From: an uncultured Collinsella sp.
Lineage (GTDB): Bacteria; Actinomycetota; Coriobacteriia; Coriobacteriales; Coriobacteriaceae
Length of the DNA: 12,791 nucleotides
Direction of reading: 5' to 3'
Assembly (NCBI GenBank): GCA_900553345.1
Contig: USDE01000017.1
Span: 1 to 12,791, forward strand
In this document: piece after piece, positions 1-7,382 of the stretch
How the letters are laid out: each line of letters starts with the position of its first letter
How positions within the stretch are numbered: the stretch's first letter is position 1
Made by a program: the position numbers and the translations under genes
The notes under the pieces: model-generated
The model's database searches: none
What the model was told of the DNA's origin: nothing
What the model saw: only the letters and a program-made list of their open reading frames with translations

Positions 1-36
1 CCCCCGCCGCACGTAGTGCGCAGCGGGGGTTCTTTC
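1..36. terminator. Strong hairpin, probable terminator beyond ilvE
   Basis: Bases 1-7 (CCCCCGC) pair with 23-29 (GCGGGGG), and 8-12 (CGCAC) pair with 16-20 (GTGCG) around a 3-nt loop, leaving a 2-nt bulge at 21-22. On the plus strand TTCTTTC follows (30-36), as in an intrinsic terminator. On the minus strand it lies 78 nt past the ilvE stop, but the bases that would follow it are outside the window. It may therefore end an upstream plus-strand gene, ilvE, or both. Confidence 0.55.
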
Positions 37-107
37 ATGTCCGAGGACGCGCCGGGAAATAGGCCGGTCCGCCTCGGTCAGAGCTTGATGAGAATTACGA
101 AGCCAGG

Positions 108-1160
108 TTACGCCACGGTGTAAACCCAGTTGTGCTTGTCCTCGACAGCACCGGACTGGATACCGGTCAGGGTCTCGCGAAGCTTCTTCATCACGGGGCC
201 GATCTCGGTGCAGCCAGCCGGGAAGGTCACGGTCTCATCGGCACCGTAGACCTTGTTGTCGATCTCGCCCACCGGGGAGATGACAGCAGCGGTGCCGCAC
301 AGGCCGCATTCCACAAAGGTGCCGGCCTTGACCTCGGCCCACTCGACGGGACGCTGGTCGACGGTCATGCCCAAATCCTCGGCAACCTGAACGAGCGAGC
401 GACGGGTGATGGAGGGCAGGATGGAGTCGGTGTGCGACTGAGGAACGACGAGGGTGCCGTTCTCCTTCACGAACAGAACGTTCGCGCCACCGGTCTCCTC
501 GACATAGGTGCGGGACTCGGAGTCGAGATACAGGTTCTCGGCATAACCCTCGCGATGGGCCTCCATCGTGGGCTTGAGGGACATGGCGTAGTTCAGGCCG
601 GCCTTGATATTGCCGGTGCCGTGCGGTGCGGCGCGGTCGTACTCGGAAACGCGCAGCTTGACGGGCTTGAGGCCGCCCTTAAAGTACGGACCGACCGGGG
701 TCACGAGAATGCGGAACGTGTACTCAGGAGCGGGAGCCACGCCGATCACGTCACCGGAGCCGATCATAAACGGACGCACGTACAGGGTCGCACCAGAACC
801 GAAGGGCGGAACCCAAGCGGCATTGGCAGAAACGACCTGCTTGACGGCCTCAACAAACTTATCCTTGGGGAACGGGGGCATCTCGAGGCGCTGGGCAGAG
901 TTATACATGCGCTCGGCGTTCATGTCGGGACGGAAGCAGACGATGCTGCCGTCCTCGGCGGTGTAGGCCTTCAGGCCCTCAAAGACCTCCTGACAGTAAT
1001 GGAAGATGCCGCCGCACTCGGAGACATGCAGGGTGTGGTCGGTGGTCAGGCCGCCCTCGTCCCACTCGCCATCCTTCCAATGAGCCTCGTAGCTGCAATC
1101 GGTCTTCATGTAGCCAAAGCCGAGGCTACCCCAATCGATATCCTTCTTCTCGACAGTCAT
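108..1160 (-). CDS. ilvE: Branched-chain amino acid aminotransferase (class IV, PLP-dependent)
   Basis: A cytoplasmic PLP enzyme that interconverts leucine, isoleucine and valine with their 2-keto acids using glutamate/2-oxoglutarate; it is the last step of branched-chain amino acid synthesis. The protein is 350 residues, usual for the longer (eukaryote/Bacillus-like) BCAT subgroup. Visible landmarks are FEGLKAY near 60-66, LYVRPF at 126-131, GTGNIKAGLNYA at 181-192 with K186 as the expected Schiff-base lysine, YVEETGGANVLF at 219-230, SILPSITRRSL at 246-256 and CGTAAVISPVGE at 288-299. C285 and C288 form a CGLC pair just before GTA; this is not at the position of the human BCAT redox CXXC, so no redox role is assumed. 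The start is the ATG at 1160, with AAGGAG (1167-1172) 6 nt upstream; the reading frame stays open to 1310 but that extension is arginine-rich and unlike the family. It appears monocistronic. Confidence 0.95.
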   Translation of the reverse strand: MTVEKKDIDWGSLGFGYMKTDCSYEAHWKDGEWDEGGLTTDHTLHVSECGGIFHYCQEVFEGLKAYTAEDGSIVCFRPDMNAERMYNSAQRLEMPPFPKDKFVEAVKQVVSANAAWVPPFGSGATLYVRPFMIGSGDVIGVAPAPEYTFRILVTPVGPYFKGGLKPVKLRVSEYDRAAPHGTGNIKAGLNYAMSLKPTMEAHREGYAENLYLDSESRTYVEETGGANVLFVKENGTLVVPQSHTDSILPSITRRSLVQVAEDLGMTVDQRPVEWAEVKAGTFVECGLCGTAAVISPVGEIDNKVYGADETVTFPAGCTEIGPVMKKLRETLTGIQSGAVEDKHNWVYTVA

Positions 1161-1313
1161 ATGTCGCTCCTTACATACACAGTTGCAAACTCGCGAACCC
1201 GCACGCAAGGACCGAGGCCGACCGCGTCGCAACGTCGCACGCCCGGAGCGTAGAGCCGGACGGGACACGCGAGCAGCATCAAAGCCGATGGCACGTCGAT
1301 TCGCATGCACGAG

Positions 1314-1342
1314 ATTGTACTCCCCGTACGCGTCTGATAAAA
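1314..1342 (-). promoter_or_regulatory. Candidate ilvE promoter
   Basis: Read on the minus strand, a TACAAT -10 box lies at 1319-1314 in an AT-rich stretch that precedes the ilvE leader. The best upstream hexamer at 16-nt spacing is TTTATC, a weak -35. Transcription from here would give a leader of about 147 nt before the ilvE start. I saw no T-box or known riboswitch core in that leader. Confidence 0.35.
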
Positions 1343-1390
1343 CGCTTTTCTTTAACTAAGTAAAGTATTTTCATTTGACCGAAACTAAAG

Positions 1391-1420
1391 AGGCCCGCCA
1401 CCGTAAGCGGTGACGGGCCT
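1391..1420 (-). terminator. Intrinsic terminator of the DedA gene
   Basis: A 13-bp stem (1391-1403 with 1408-1420) closes a 4-nt loop 30 nt beyond the DedA stop codon. The single plus-strand mismatch (C1398 against A1413) becomes a G-U wobble in minus-strand RNA, so the hairpin fits transcription from DedA. A moderately U-rich tail (CUCUUUAGUUU) follows in that direction. Confidence 0.75.
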
Positions 1421-1449
1421 CAACTGCACGGTTTGCGCGCTGGCTCGAG

Positions 1450-2097
1450 CTACGCGTTCTTTTTGCCCAGCTTAGCCTTAACCAGACCGACCACGGTCGG
1501 GATGATCGACACGGCAACGATGCCGACGATCAGCAGCTCAAAGTGCTCCTGCACAAAGGGGATGCCGCCAAAGAAGTAGCCCAGCAGCGTAAAGAGCGTT
1601 GACCAGGTAATGCCGCCCAGCACGTTAAAGATAACGAAGTTACGCCAGTGCATGCCGCCCATGCCGGCGATAAAGGGCACAAAGGTGCGGATAAACGGGA
1701 AGAAACGGCCCAGGAAAATAGCCAGGTGGCCCCACTTGTCCAAGAAGTCCTCGGACTTTTTAATGCGCTCGGGCGTCATGGCCTTGACCTTGCCCGAAGC
1801 GATGATCTTTTTGCCAAAGAAGTGACCGATCATAAAGTTGCACTGATCGCCCAAAATGGCAGCGGCCCATGCGGTGGCCAGAAGCGCCACAATGTTAAAG
1901 CCGCCATTGTGGGCAAAGAAACCCGAAGCGAACAGCAGCGAATCACCGGGAAGGAATGGGAAGAACACCACGCCCGTCTCGATAAAGATGATCAGGAACA
2001 CGCAGCCGTAGGCCATAAGCGGGCCGGCGGCGATCCAGCTGGCGATCGCGGTGCGCGGGTCCTTAAGCAGCTCGGCAATAAAATTGATGAAACCCAT
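1450..2097 (-). CDS. DedA/VTT-family membrane protein
   Basis: A 215-residue polytopic inner-membrane protein of the DedA (SNARE-associated/VTT) family. Members are linked to lipid-carrier recycling, including undecaprenyl-phosphate translocation in some bacteria (UptA in Bacillus), and to proton-dependent envelope homeostasis. Family signatures visible here are IETG at 39-42, PFLPGDSLLF at 47-56 and RFFPFIRTFVPFIAGMGGM at 131-149, the re-entrant-loop motif with the two conserved arginines R131 and R137. Hydrophobic segments lie near 27-43, 65-85, 135-150, 152-178 and 188-207; the C-terminus is short and lysine-rich. Start is the ATG at 2097, preceded by GAGAGG at 9-nt spacing; upstream in-frame codons give a polar 28-residue extension not expected in the family. 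It is divergent from cysE and ends at its own terminator. The exact lipid substrate cannot be told from sequence. Confidence 0.9.
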   Translation of the reverse strand: MGFINFIAELLKDPRTAIASWIAAGPLMAYGCVFLIIFIETGVVFFPFLPGDSLLFASGFFAHNGGFNIVALLATAWAAAILGDQCNFMIGHFFGKKIIASGKVKAMTPERIKKSEDFLDKWGHLAIFLGRFFPFIRTFVPFIAGMGGMHWRNFVIFNVLGGITWSTLFTLLGYFFGGIPFVQEHFELLIVGIVAVSIIPTVVGLVKAKLGKKNA

Positions 2098-2143
2098 GAA
2101 GTAAAACCTCTCAGTTGTGGGCGCGGATACGTCCAAGTTGACC

Positions 2144-2149
2144 AGTATA
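2144..2149 (-). promoter_or_regulatory. Candidate -10 box for the DedA gene
   Basis: TATACT on the minus strand (2149-2144), about 47 nt upstream of the DedA start. No good -35 box sits at 16-18 nt; TTGCGC occurs at a 20-nt spacing, which is long. The call therefore rests mainly on the -10 match and the position. Confidence 0.3.
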
Positions 2150-2262
2150 CGGTTGCGGTGCCCCCTCGTGCGCAACCCCACAAAAGCATGACTCCATTAC
2201 CAGCAAGTTTGCATAACTGACACCTGTCGCGCAATGCCGCCAAGATTGTCCTTCCTAATCCC

Positions 2263-2279
2263 TAGCGAATCGCTATACT
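2263..2279 (+). promoter_or_regulatory. cysE promoter -10 box with overlapping palindrome
   Basis: TATACT at 2274-2279 is a near-consensus -10 box 42 nt upstream of the cysE start. It shares its first two bases with a perfect 13-nt palindrome, TAGCGAATCGCTA (2263-2275), which lies in the -10/-35 spacer. A repressor bound there would block RNA polymerase. The -35 region is poor (TTGTCC is 22 nt away), which would also suit an activated or repressed promoter. The identity of any regulator is unknown. Confidence 0.45.
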
Positions 2280-2320
2280 TTATTGAATCGCATTGCCATG
2301 GCGCTAAGGGAGGGCGGCCG

Positions 2321-3025
2321 GTGAGCTTTATCAATACCATTCGCGAGGACATCAAGACCGTCCAAGCGCAGGACCCCGCCGCGCAAAACGGTCTGGTCAT
2401 CTTCCTTTCCTATCCTGGCCTGCACGCCAAGTGGAACCACGTGCCCGAGCACTGGCTCTGGGAGCACGGTCATCGCTCGCTCGCCCGCGTGCTCTCGCAA
2501 ATCACCCGCCACATCACCGGCGTCGAGATTCATCCCGCCGCACAGATCGGCAAACATTTCTTTATCGACCACGCCATGGGCGTCGTCATCGGCGAGACCA
2601 CCATTGTGGGTGACAACTGCGTGCTCTACCAGGGCGTCACGCTCGGCGGTACCGGCAACGAGACCGGCAAGCGCCACCCCACCCTAGGCAACAACGTCAC
2701 CGTGGGCACGGGCGCCAAGGTGCTCGGCAACATCCGCATCGGCAACAACGTCAAAATCGGCGGCAACTCGGTTGTCGTCAAGGACGTGCCCGACAACTGC
2801 ACCGTCGTGGGCGTGCCGGGACGCATCATCAAGCGCAACGGCTGCCGCGTGTTCGAGGAGAGTTTCGACGCCAAGCAGCATCGCGAGTACATGCCCGATG
2901 ACGCCGCCGAGCAGTCCGCGCTCAACCGCCAAGGCATCACCGAGAACGCCCGCCGCGTCAAAGAACTCGAGCGAGAGGTGGCCGAGCTCAAAACCCTCGT
3001 CGCCAAGCTCGTGGACGAACGCTAG
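2321..3025 (+). CDS. cysE: Serine O-acetyltransferase
   Basis: Transfers the acetyl group of acetyl-CoA to L-serine to give O-acetylserine, the first committed step of cysteine synthesis; a cytoplasmic left-handed beta-helix enzyme, often complexed with cysteine synthase. The protein is 234 residues, the short bacterial form, with a short helical N-terminal part (1-65) and hexapeptide repeats at about 66-165. The catalytic Asp-His pair is D83-H84 in [12 protein letters not shown] and the second histidine is H119 in GKRHPTLG (equivalent to D157/H158 and H193 of the E. coli enzyme). [11 protein letters not shown] at 147-157 is the usual end of the helix domain. Residues about 205-234 form a charged coiled coil ([18 protein letters not shown]), an addition to the core. 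The start is GTG at 2321 with GGGAGG 7 nt upstream; the open frame back to 2234 lacks such a site and overlaps the promoter. Confidence 0.93.
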   Translation: MSFINTIREDIKTVQAQDPAAQNGLVIFLSYPGLHAKWNHVPEHWLWEHGHRSLARVLSQITRHITGVEIHPAAQIGKHFFIDHAMGVVIGETTIVGDNCVLYQGVTLGGTGNETGKRHPTLGNNVTVGTGAKVLGNIRIGNNVKIGGNSVVVKDVPDNCTVVGVPGRIIKRNGCRVFEESFDAKQHREYMPDDAAEQSALNRQGITENARRVKELEREVAELKTLVAKLVDER

Positions 3026-3061
3026 AGCCGGACGGCCACCGACAACATTGACGCCAACGCA

Positions 3062-3100
3062 AAGGCGCGCCAGAGGATTCACCCCCGGCGCGCCTTATTT
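3062..3100 (+). terminator. Intrinsic terminator of cysE
   Basis: A perfect 10-bp stem, AAGGCGCGCC (3062-3071) with GGCGCGCCTT (3087-3096), closes a 15-nt loop 37 nt after the cysE stop codon and is followed by ATTT. The U tract is short but position and stem strength fit. Confidence 0.65.
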
Positions 3101-3103
3101 GCG

Positions 3104-3134
3104 ATGTGACAAAGGGACTGTCCCTTTGTCACAT
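3104..3134. repeat. Perfect 31-nt palindrome (REP-like), shared 3' end of converging genes
   Basis: The 15-nt arm ATGTGACAAAGGGAC (3104-3118) is followed by one base and its exact reverse complement (3120-3134). The last base is also the last base of the stop codon of the ABC exporter half B on the minus strand. As RNA it folds into a near-perfect hairpin on both strands, so it may stabilise or end both transcripts, although no U tract follows in the minus direction. Its GGGACTGTCCC core resembles palindromic repetitive elements scattered between genes in Coriobacteriia and some Firmicutes; only one copy is in this window, so calling it repetitive is inference. Confidence 0.7.
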
Positions 3135-5140
3135 TATGCGAACTGACTCAGATAGAGGTCGGCGTAGGCACCCTCGGCAGCCAGCAGTTCCTTATGCGTA
3201 CCCTGCTCGATAATGTTGCCGTGATCCATGACCAAGATCAGGTCGGCATCTACGATCGTCGACAGACGGTGCGCGATCACAAAGCTCGTACGCCCACGCA
3301 TGAGCGCGTCCATGGCGCGGCCGATGGCGAGCTCGGTGCGCGTGTCCACACTCGACGTCGCCTCGTCCAGGATGAGAATCGCCGGGTTGTTGAGCAGCAC
3401 GCGCGCAATGGTCAGCAGCTGGCGCTGACCCTGGCTAATGCTCTCGGCATCGTTGGCCACGCGCGTGTCATAGCCCTGCGGCATGGTGCGCACAAAGAAG
3501 TCGACCTGCGCGGCGCGTGCGGCCGCCACGATCTCCTCGCGCGTCGCCTCGGGGCAGCCATAGGCGATATTCTCGGCAATCGTTCCGTCGAACAGCCAGG
3601 CATCCTGCAACACCATGCCAAACTGCTGGCGCAGCTCGCCACGATCCATGCGGCTCGTGTCCACGCCGTCGAGCGTAATGCGCCCGCCGTCAATCTCGTA
3701 GAAGCGCATGAGCAGGTTGATGAGCGTGGTTTTGCCCGCGCCCGTGGTTCCCACCACGGCGATCTTCTGGCCCGGCTCGGCGGTAAACGACACGTCGCGC
3801 ATGAGCGGCTTGTCGGGCGCGTAGCCAAAGCGTACATGCTCAAAAGCGACACGGCCCTCAACGCGACCCGGCAGCCTGGCGGCCTCGCCCGGCTGCGGAT
3901 CCGCCTCCATCTCGGGTTCATCGAGCAGGTCGAACACGCGCTCCGCACTCGCCAGCGCGCTCTGCAGCGAGTTGAAGGTAAACGACAGCTGCGTCATGGG
4001 CTCAGATGCCTCGTAGATAAACTGGAAGAACGCCTGGAACACGCCGACGGTCATGTGGCCGGCAACCAGCATACTGCAGCCCACAATCGCAATCACGATC
4101 TGTGCCAGGCGGCCGATAAAGCGCACCGCGGGGCCGACGGCGTTAATCATGAAGTCGGCCTTGGCACTCACGCGTGCCAGCTCGCCCGAGGCCTGGTGTA
4201 CCTCGGCAGAACTTTGGCGCTCGCGGTTAAACGCGCGAATCACCAGACGGCCCGAGTAGCCTTCCTCAACCGCGCTCGTAATCCTTGACACCCACTCCTG
4301 GCGCTCACCGGTTACGTCATGCGTGCGGCGCGAGACCACCTTGGTCACCAACAGCGACAACGCCGTAAAGAACAAAAAGACGAGCGTGAGCGGCACGCTA
4401 AACACGAACATCACGCTCACGGCGCCCACCACGGTACCGATCGACACCAGAAGCTGCAGCAAGCCGCGCTGCATGCTCTCGGACATCTTGTCCAAGTCGT
4501 TGGTCGCACGGCTGACGACCTCACCGGGACGATGCGCGTCAAAGAAGGCAAGCGGCAGACGGTTGAGCTTTTGTGCGATGCGGTTGCGTAGGAGCAGGTT
4601 GAGGCGTTCGGCCACGCTCGACATCAAAAAGCTCTGGAGTGCGTAGAACGAGGCAGCGGCCGTCCAGATCATAAAGTAGATGAAGATGGTCCTGCCGCAG
4701 TTCTCCCAGGTGATGTTGAAGGTGGTGTCGTTGGCAAACGCCACCTGAATGTGGCCCCACAGCTCATCGATCACGCGGGCGCTGTATGCCGGCGCAGCGG
4801 TGTTAAAGATGGCATAGAACACAATACTCGCGAACACGATATAGAAGCGCCAATGGTCGCCGGCAGCCTCGCTCCACAGGCGGCGCACCGTCGCCCAGGT
4901 GTCGCGGGGTTTCTCGTCCTCGTCCTCGTCGTCCACATCGCGCATGCGCTCTGCCTCAGCGCGGGCGCGCTCGTCCTCGGCGCGCTCGTTTTCCTCGTAG
5001 AGCGCTTGGCGGCGAGCCTCGCGCTCGGCTGCAGCCTTGGCGGCGTCATCCAGCTCGGGTGCCACGGCAGCCGTTTCCTCGACCAGCCCCGCGGCAACGG
5101 CGCCATCACCGCCGCTCTGCTTCTTGAGCTCCTCGGCCAT
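3134..5140 (-). CDS. ABC exporter half B (permease-ATPase fusion), consensus-site subunit
   Basis: A 668-residue ABC type-I exporter half, partner of the gene just upstream; together they are expected to pump a drug, lipid or peptide out of the cell. Layout: unusual charged N-terminal extension (1-85, alanine/glutamate-rich with DVDDEDEDEKPRD at 68-80), transmembrane domain (about 95-385) and nucleotide-binding domain (about 428-668). NBD motifs: Walker A GTTGAGKTT 464-472 (K470), Q-loop Q512, signature ISQGQ 568-572 (a departure from LSGGQ), Walker B ILILDEA 588-594 with catalytic E593, and switch histidine H624. The odd signature would complete the degenerate ATP site made by the partner. 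Start is the ATG at 5140, with AGGGAGG 8 nt upstream; the GTG at 5149 abuts that site and is unlikely. It begins 1 nt after the upstream stop codon (TAGCATG), implying translational coupling. Substrate is unknown. Confidence 0.92.
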   Translation of the reverse strand: MAEELKKQSGGDGAVAAGLVEETAAVAPELDDAAKAAAEREARRQALYEENERAEDERARAEAERMRDVDDEDEDEKPRDTWATVRRLWSEAAGDHWRFYIVFASIVFYAIFNTAAPAYSARVIDELWGHIQVAFANDTTFNITWENCGRTIFIYFMIWTAAASFYALQSFLMSSVAERLNLLLRNRIAQKLNRLPLAFFDAHRPGEVVSRATNDLDKMSESMQRGLLQLLVSIGTVVGAVSVMFVFSVPLTLVFLFFTALSLLVTKVVSRRTHDVTGERQEWVSRITSAVEEGYSGRLVIRAFNRERQSSAEVHQASGELARVSAKADFMINAVGPAVRFIGRLAQIVIAIVGCSMLVAGHMTVGVFQAFFQFIYEASEPMTQLSFTFNSLQSALASAERVFDLLDEPEMEADPQPGEAARLPGRVEGRVAFEHVRFGYAPDKPLMRDVSFTAEPGQKIAVVGTTGAGKTTLINLLMRFYEIDGGRITLDGVDTSRMDRGELRQQFGMVLQDAWLFDGTIAENIAYGCPEATREEIVAAARAAQVDFFVRTMPQGYDTRVANDAESISQGQRQLLTIARVLLNNPAILILDEATSSVDTRTELAIGRAMDALMRGRTSFVIAHRLSTIVDADLILVMDHGNIIEQGTHKELLAAEGAYADLYLSQFA

Positions 5141-5141
5141 G

Positions 5142-6878
5142 CTACTCACCTCCCTTCATTTGCGATTCCGCGATGGCGCGGTACACCTCGCAGGTTTCCA
5201 TAAGCTCCTCGTGCGTGCCCAAGCCCACAACCTCGCCGTCCTTGAGCACGACAATCTGGTCGGCGTGCAAAATCGTCGAGATGCGCTGCGCGATGATGAG
5301 CACCGCTGCGTCACGTGTCTCATCTTGTAACGCATGGCGCAGGGCGGCATCAGTCTTAAAGTCCAGGGCCGAAAAACTATCGTCGAAGATATATAGATCG
5401 GCGCGCTTCATGAGTGCGCGAGCAATGGCCAGGCGCTGGCGCTGGCCGCCCGAGAAGTTCGTGCCGCCCTGGGCCACCGGCGTATCGAGCCCCTGGGGCT
5501 GGTCGAGCACAAAGGTGCTCTGGGCAACCTCCAGCGCATGGAGCATGTCAGCCTCAGTCGCGCCTTCGTTGCCAAAGCGCAGGTTGCTTGCAACGGTGCC
5601 CGAGAACAGCCACGCCTTCTGCGGCACATAGGCGATGTGTCCACGGATCTCATCTTGCGAAAGGTCGTGCAGATCGATGCCGTTCAGGCGAATGGCGCCC
5701 TTCGTTGCATCGTGGAAGCGAAGCAGGAGCTTGGCCACCGTTGACTTGCCCGAGCCCGTTGAGCCCACGATCGCGGTCGTCTGTCCGCGGCGGCAGGCAA
5801 AACTCAGGTTGCACAGAGTGTCCTCGTCGGCATCGTCAAAACGGAACGACATATGGTCGAACACGGCAACCGCATCGGTACCGTCAACAGGCTCCGCCGC
5901 GCACGTATCTAGCGTGCGCTTGCCGTCCACGATGCTCGGCTCGATTTCGAGCACCTGTTGCGCACGGTTGAGACACGCCGCAGCGCGCGGGAGCGTCAGA
6001 ATCACCATCTGCGCCATCATCACAAAGAAAAGGATCAGGATCGCGTATTCCAACACGGCCGAGATGCTGCCGATTTGCATGGCGTGGACGCCCACGCGGT
6101 TGCCGCCCACCCACAGCACCGCCACCTCGGCGATATTCATCAAAAAGAAGCTGGAACTGTCGAGACCCACAAACAGGTGGTTGACCTTGATGGCGTTGGC
6201 CGCGTAATCGCTAAACACCTCGTCCAGGCGCTGCTCCTCGTGGCGCTCCTTGTTAAATGCGCGGATGACGCGCACGCCCACGATGTTCTCGCGCAGCACC
6301 ACGTTCATGCGGTCGATAAAGCTCTGCAGGCGCATAAAGATCGGCGCGGCGTTAGCCACCGTAAAGACCGCCGCCACCAGCACGATCGCAACGACCACGC
6401 CCAGCAGCGTGCCCATGGCGGGATCGATGAACCAAGCAAAAATGATGCCTGCCACGGCCAAGAACGGCACCGGCAACACCAGCTGAATCGTCTGAAGGAC
6501 AGCTTGCTGAATCACGTTGATGTCGTTGAGCGAGCGTGTGATCATCGAACCCGTGCCAAAGCGCTCAAAGTCGCTGGCGGACAGCTCGAGCGACTTGTCG
6601 TACACGGCATTGCGGATATCGCAGGCCACGTTGGCGGCCAGGCGCGCCGAAAGATAGCAGCCCAGCACCGTGCCGCCGCTGGCCATGCCGGTCGCGATAA
6701 GCATGTACAGGCCGTTACGTAAAATATAGTCGACATCGCCCGTGGTAATACCGGTGTTGACCATGTTCGCCAGCATCGTGGGAACCAACAGCGTACCGAC
6801 GTTATCTATCAGCACCGCAAACAGCGTCACCGCAATCAGACCGCGGTACGGCCTCATAAACCTCATTAAGAGTCGCAT
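5142..6878 (-). CDS. ABC exporter half A (permease-ATPase fusion), degenerate-site subunit
   Basis: A 578-residue ABC type-I exporter half that pairs with the downstream gene. Transmembrane domain about 1-305 with helices near 13-38, 55-78, 130-155, 157-178, 240-258 and 275-297; nucleotide-binding domain about 335-578. Walker A GSTGSGKST 372-380 (K378), Q-loop Q420, canonical-like signature FSGGQ 475-479. After Walker B (LYIFDD, 495-500) the catalytic glutamate is replaced by D500, and the switch histidine is replaced by Q531 (IIAQRIST). This matches the non-hydrolysing site of asymmetric heterodimers such as TM287/288 and BmrCD. Start is ATG 6878, overlapping the end of the MarR gene by 13 nt, with GAGGGGG just upstream. 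Known relatives are multidrug exporters; the real substrate here cannot be read from sequence. Confidence 0.92.
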   Translation of the reverse strand: MRLLMRFMRPYRGLIAVTLFAVLIDNVGTLLVPTMLANMVNTGITTGDVDYILRNGLYMLIATGMASGGTVLGCYLSARLAANVACDIRNAVYDKSLELSASDFERFGTGSMITRSLNDINVIQQAVLQTIQLVLPVPFLAVAGIIFAWFIDPAMGTLLGVVVAIVLVAAVFTVANAAPIFMRLQSFIDRMNVVLRENIVGVRVIRAFNKERHEEQRLDEVFSDYAANAIKVNHLFVGLDSSSFFLMNIAEVAVLWVGGNRVGVHAMQIGSISAVLEYAILILFFVMMAQMVILTLPRAAACLNRAQQVLEIEPSIVDGKRTLDTCAAEPVDGTDAVAVFDHMSFRFDDADEDTLCNLSFACRRGQTTAIVGSTGSGKSTVAKLLLRFHDATKGAIRLNGIDLHDLSQDEIRGHIAYVPQKAWLFSGTVASNLRFGNEGATEADMLHALEVAQSTFVLDQPQGLDTPVAQGGTNFSGGQRQRLAIARALMKRADLYIFDDSFSALDFKTDAALRHALQDETRDAAVLIIAQRISTILHADQIVVLKDGEVVGLGTHEELMETCEVYRAIAESQMKGGE

Positions 6879-7366
6879 GTGTCCCCCTCGCCCTTATCGT
6901 CAGCCTCGTTCTCGGCGGCCACTTGCCGTTTAAATGCCTCGCACTCTTCGTTCAGAACATGGGAGAATTTACCGACCAGGCGCATGATCTCGCGCTGTTC
7001 CCACGGCTCGAGCGCTTCGAATGCCTGTTGCTCGGCTTTTTGCGCCGGTAACGCGTAGCGCTTGGCAAACCGCACGCCTTCTTCGGTCAATCGCACAACC
7101 TTGTTCTTACGACTGCCCTCGGCAAACTCCAACGTCGCAAGCCCTCGCGCCCTAAGCGTCTTGATCGCCGAATTGATGGTCTGTTTGCTGTAGAACCATT
7201 CACTCGTCAGCCGACTCACGGCAACGCTTCCGCCCGCTGCACTCGTGTCGACGAGCATCCAGTAGGCGCAGTCCGAAAGACCGCAGGTACGCGCGAACTC
7301 CGAATAGATACGGTCAAGCCTGTTAAGCATCCGGTCGAAATCGACCAGGCTAACTGCACTATTCAT
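6866..7366 (-). CDS. MarR-family winged-helix regulator of the ABC exporter operon
   Basis: A 166-residue DNA-binding protein, first gene of the operon with the two exporter halves. Helical N-terminal dimer part (8-40, with LSDCAYWMLVD), winged helix about 47-98: recognition region SEWFYSKQTINSAIKTLRARGL (55-76) and wing FAEGSRKNKVVRLTEEG (81-97). The C-terminal helices (105-150) complete the dimer interface; the tail is acidic (ENEADDKGEGD). Members usually repress their own operon and release DNA when a small ligand binds, which suits an exporter. Start: ATG 7366 has GGTGGG 4 nt upstream; ATG 7378 (170 residues) is possible but has no ribosome site. The promoter upstream carries a repeated operator-like sequence. 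The signal molecule is unknown. Confidence 0.85.
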   Translation of the reverse strand: MNSAVSLVDFDRMLNRLDRIYSEFARTCGLSDCAYWMLVDTSAAGGSVAVSRLTSEWFYSKQTINSAIKTLRARGLATLEFAEGSRKNKVVRLTEEGVRFAKRYALPAQKAEQQAFEALEPWEQREIMRLVGKFSHVLNEECEAFKRQVAAENEADDKGEGDTCDS

Positions 7367-7382
7367 CTCTCCCACCATTCGA

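Noticed and set aside
132..1253. Long plus-strand open frame antisense to ilvE
   Set aside because: It is a by-product of GC-rich codon bias opposite a clear ilvE gene; the translation has no family features and no ribosome site. The same holds for long antisense frames at 3194-4288, 5958-6722 and 10873-11973.
1161..1310. T-box or riboswitch in the ilvE leader
   Set aside because: No T-box core, specifier loop or terminator/antiterminator pair could be seen; only the weak leader ORF remains as an idea.
5138..5149. GTG at 5149 as the start of exporter half B
   Set aside because: It directly abuts the GGGAG ribosome site with no spacer, while ATG 5140 has it at 8 nt.
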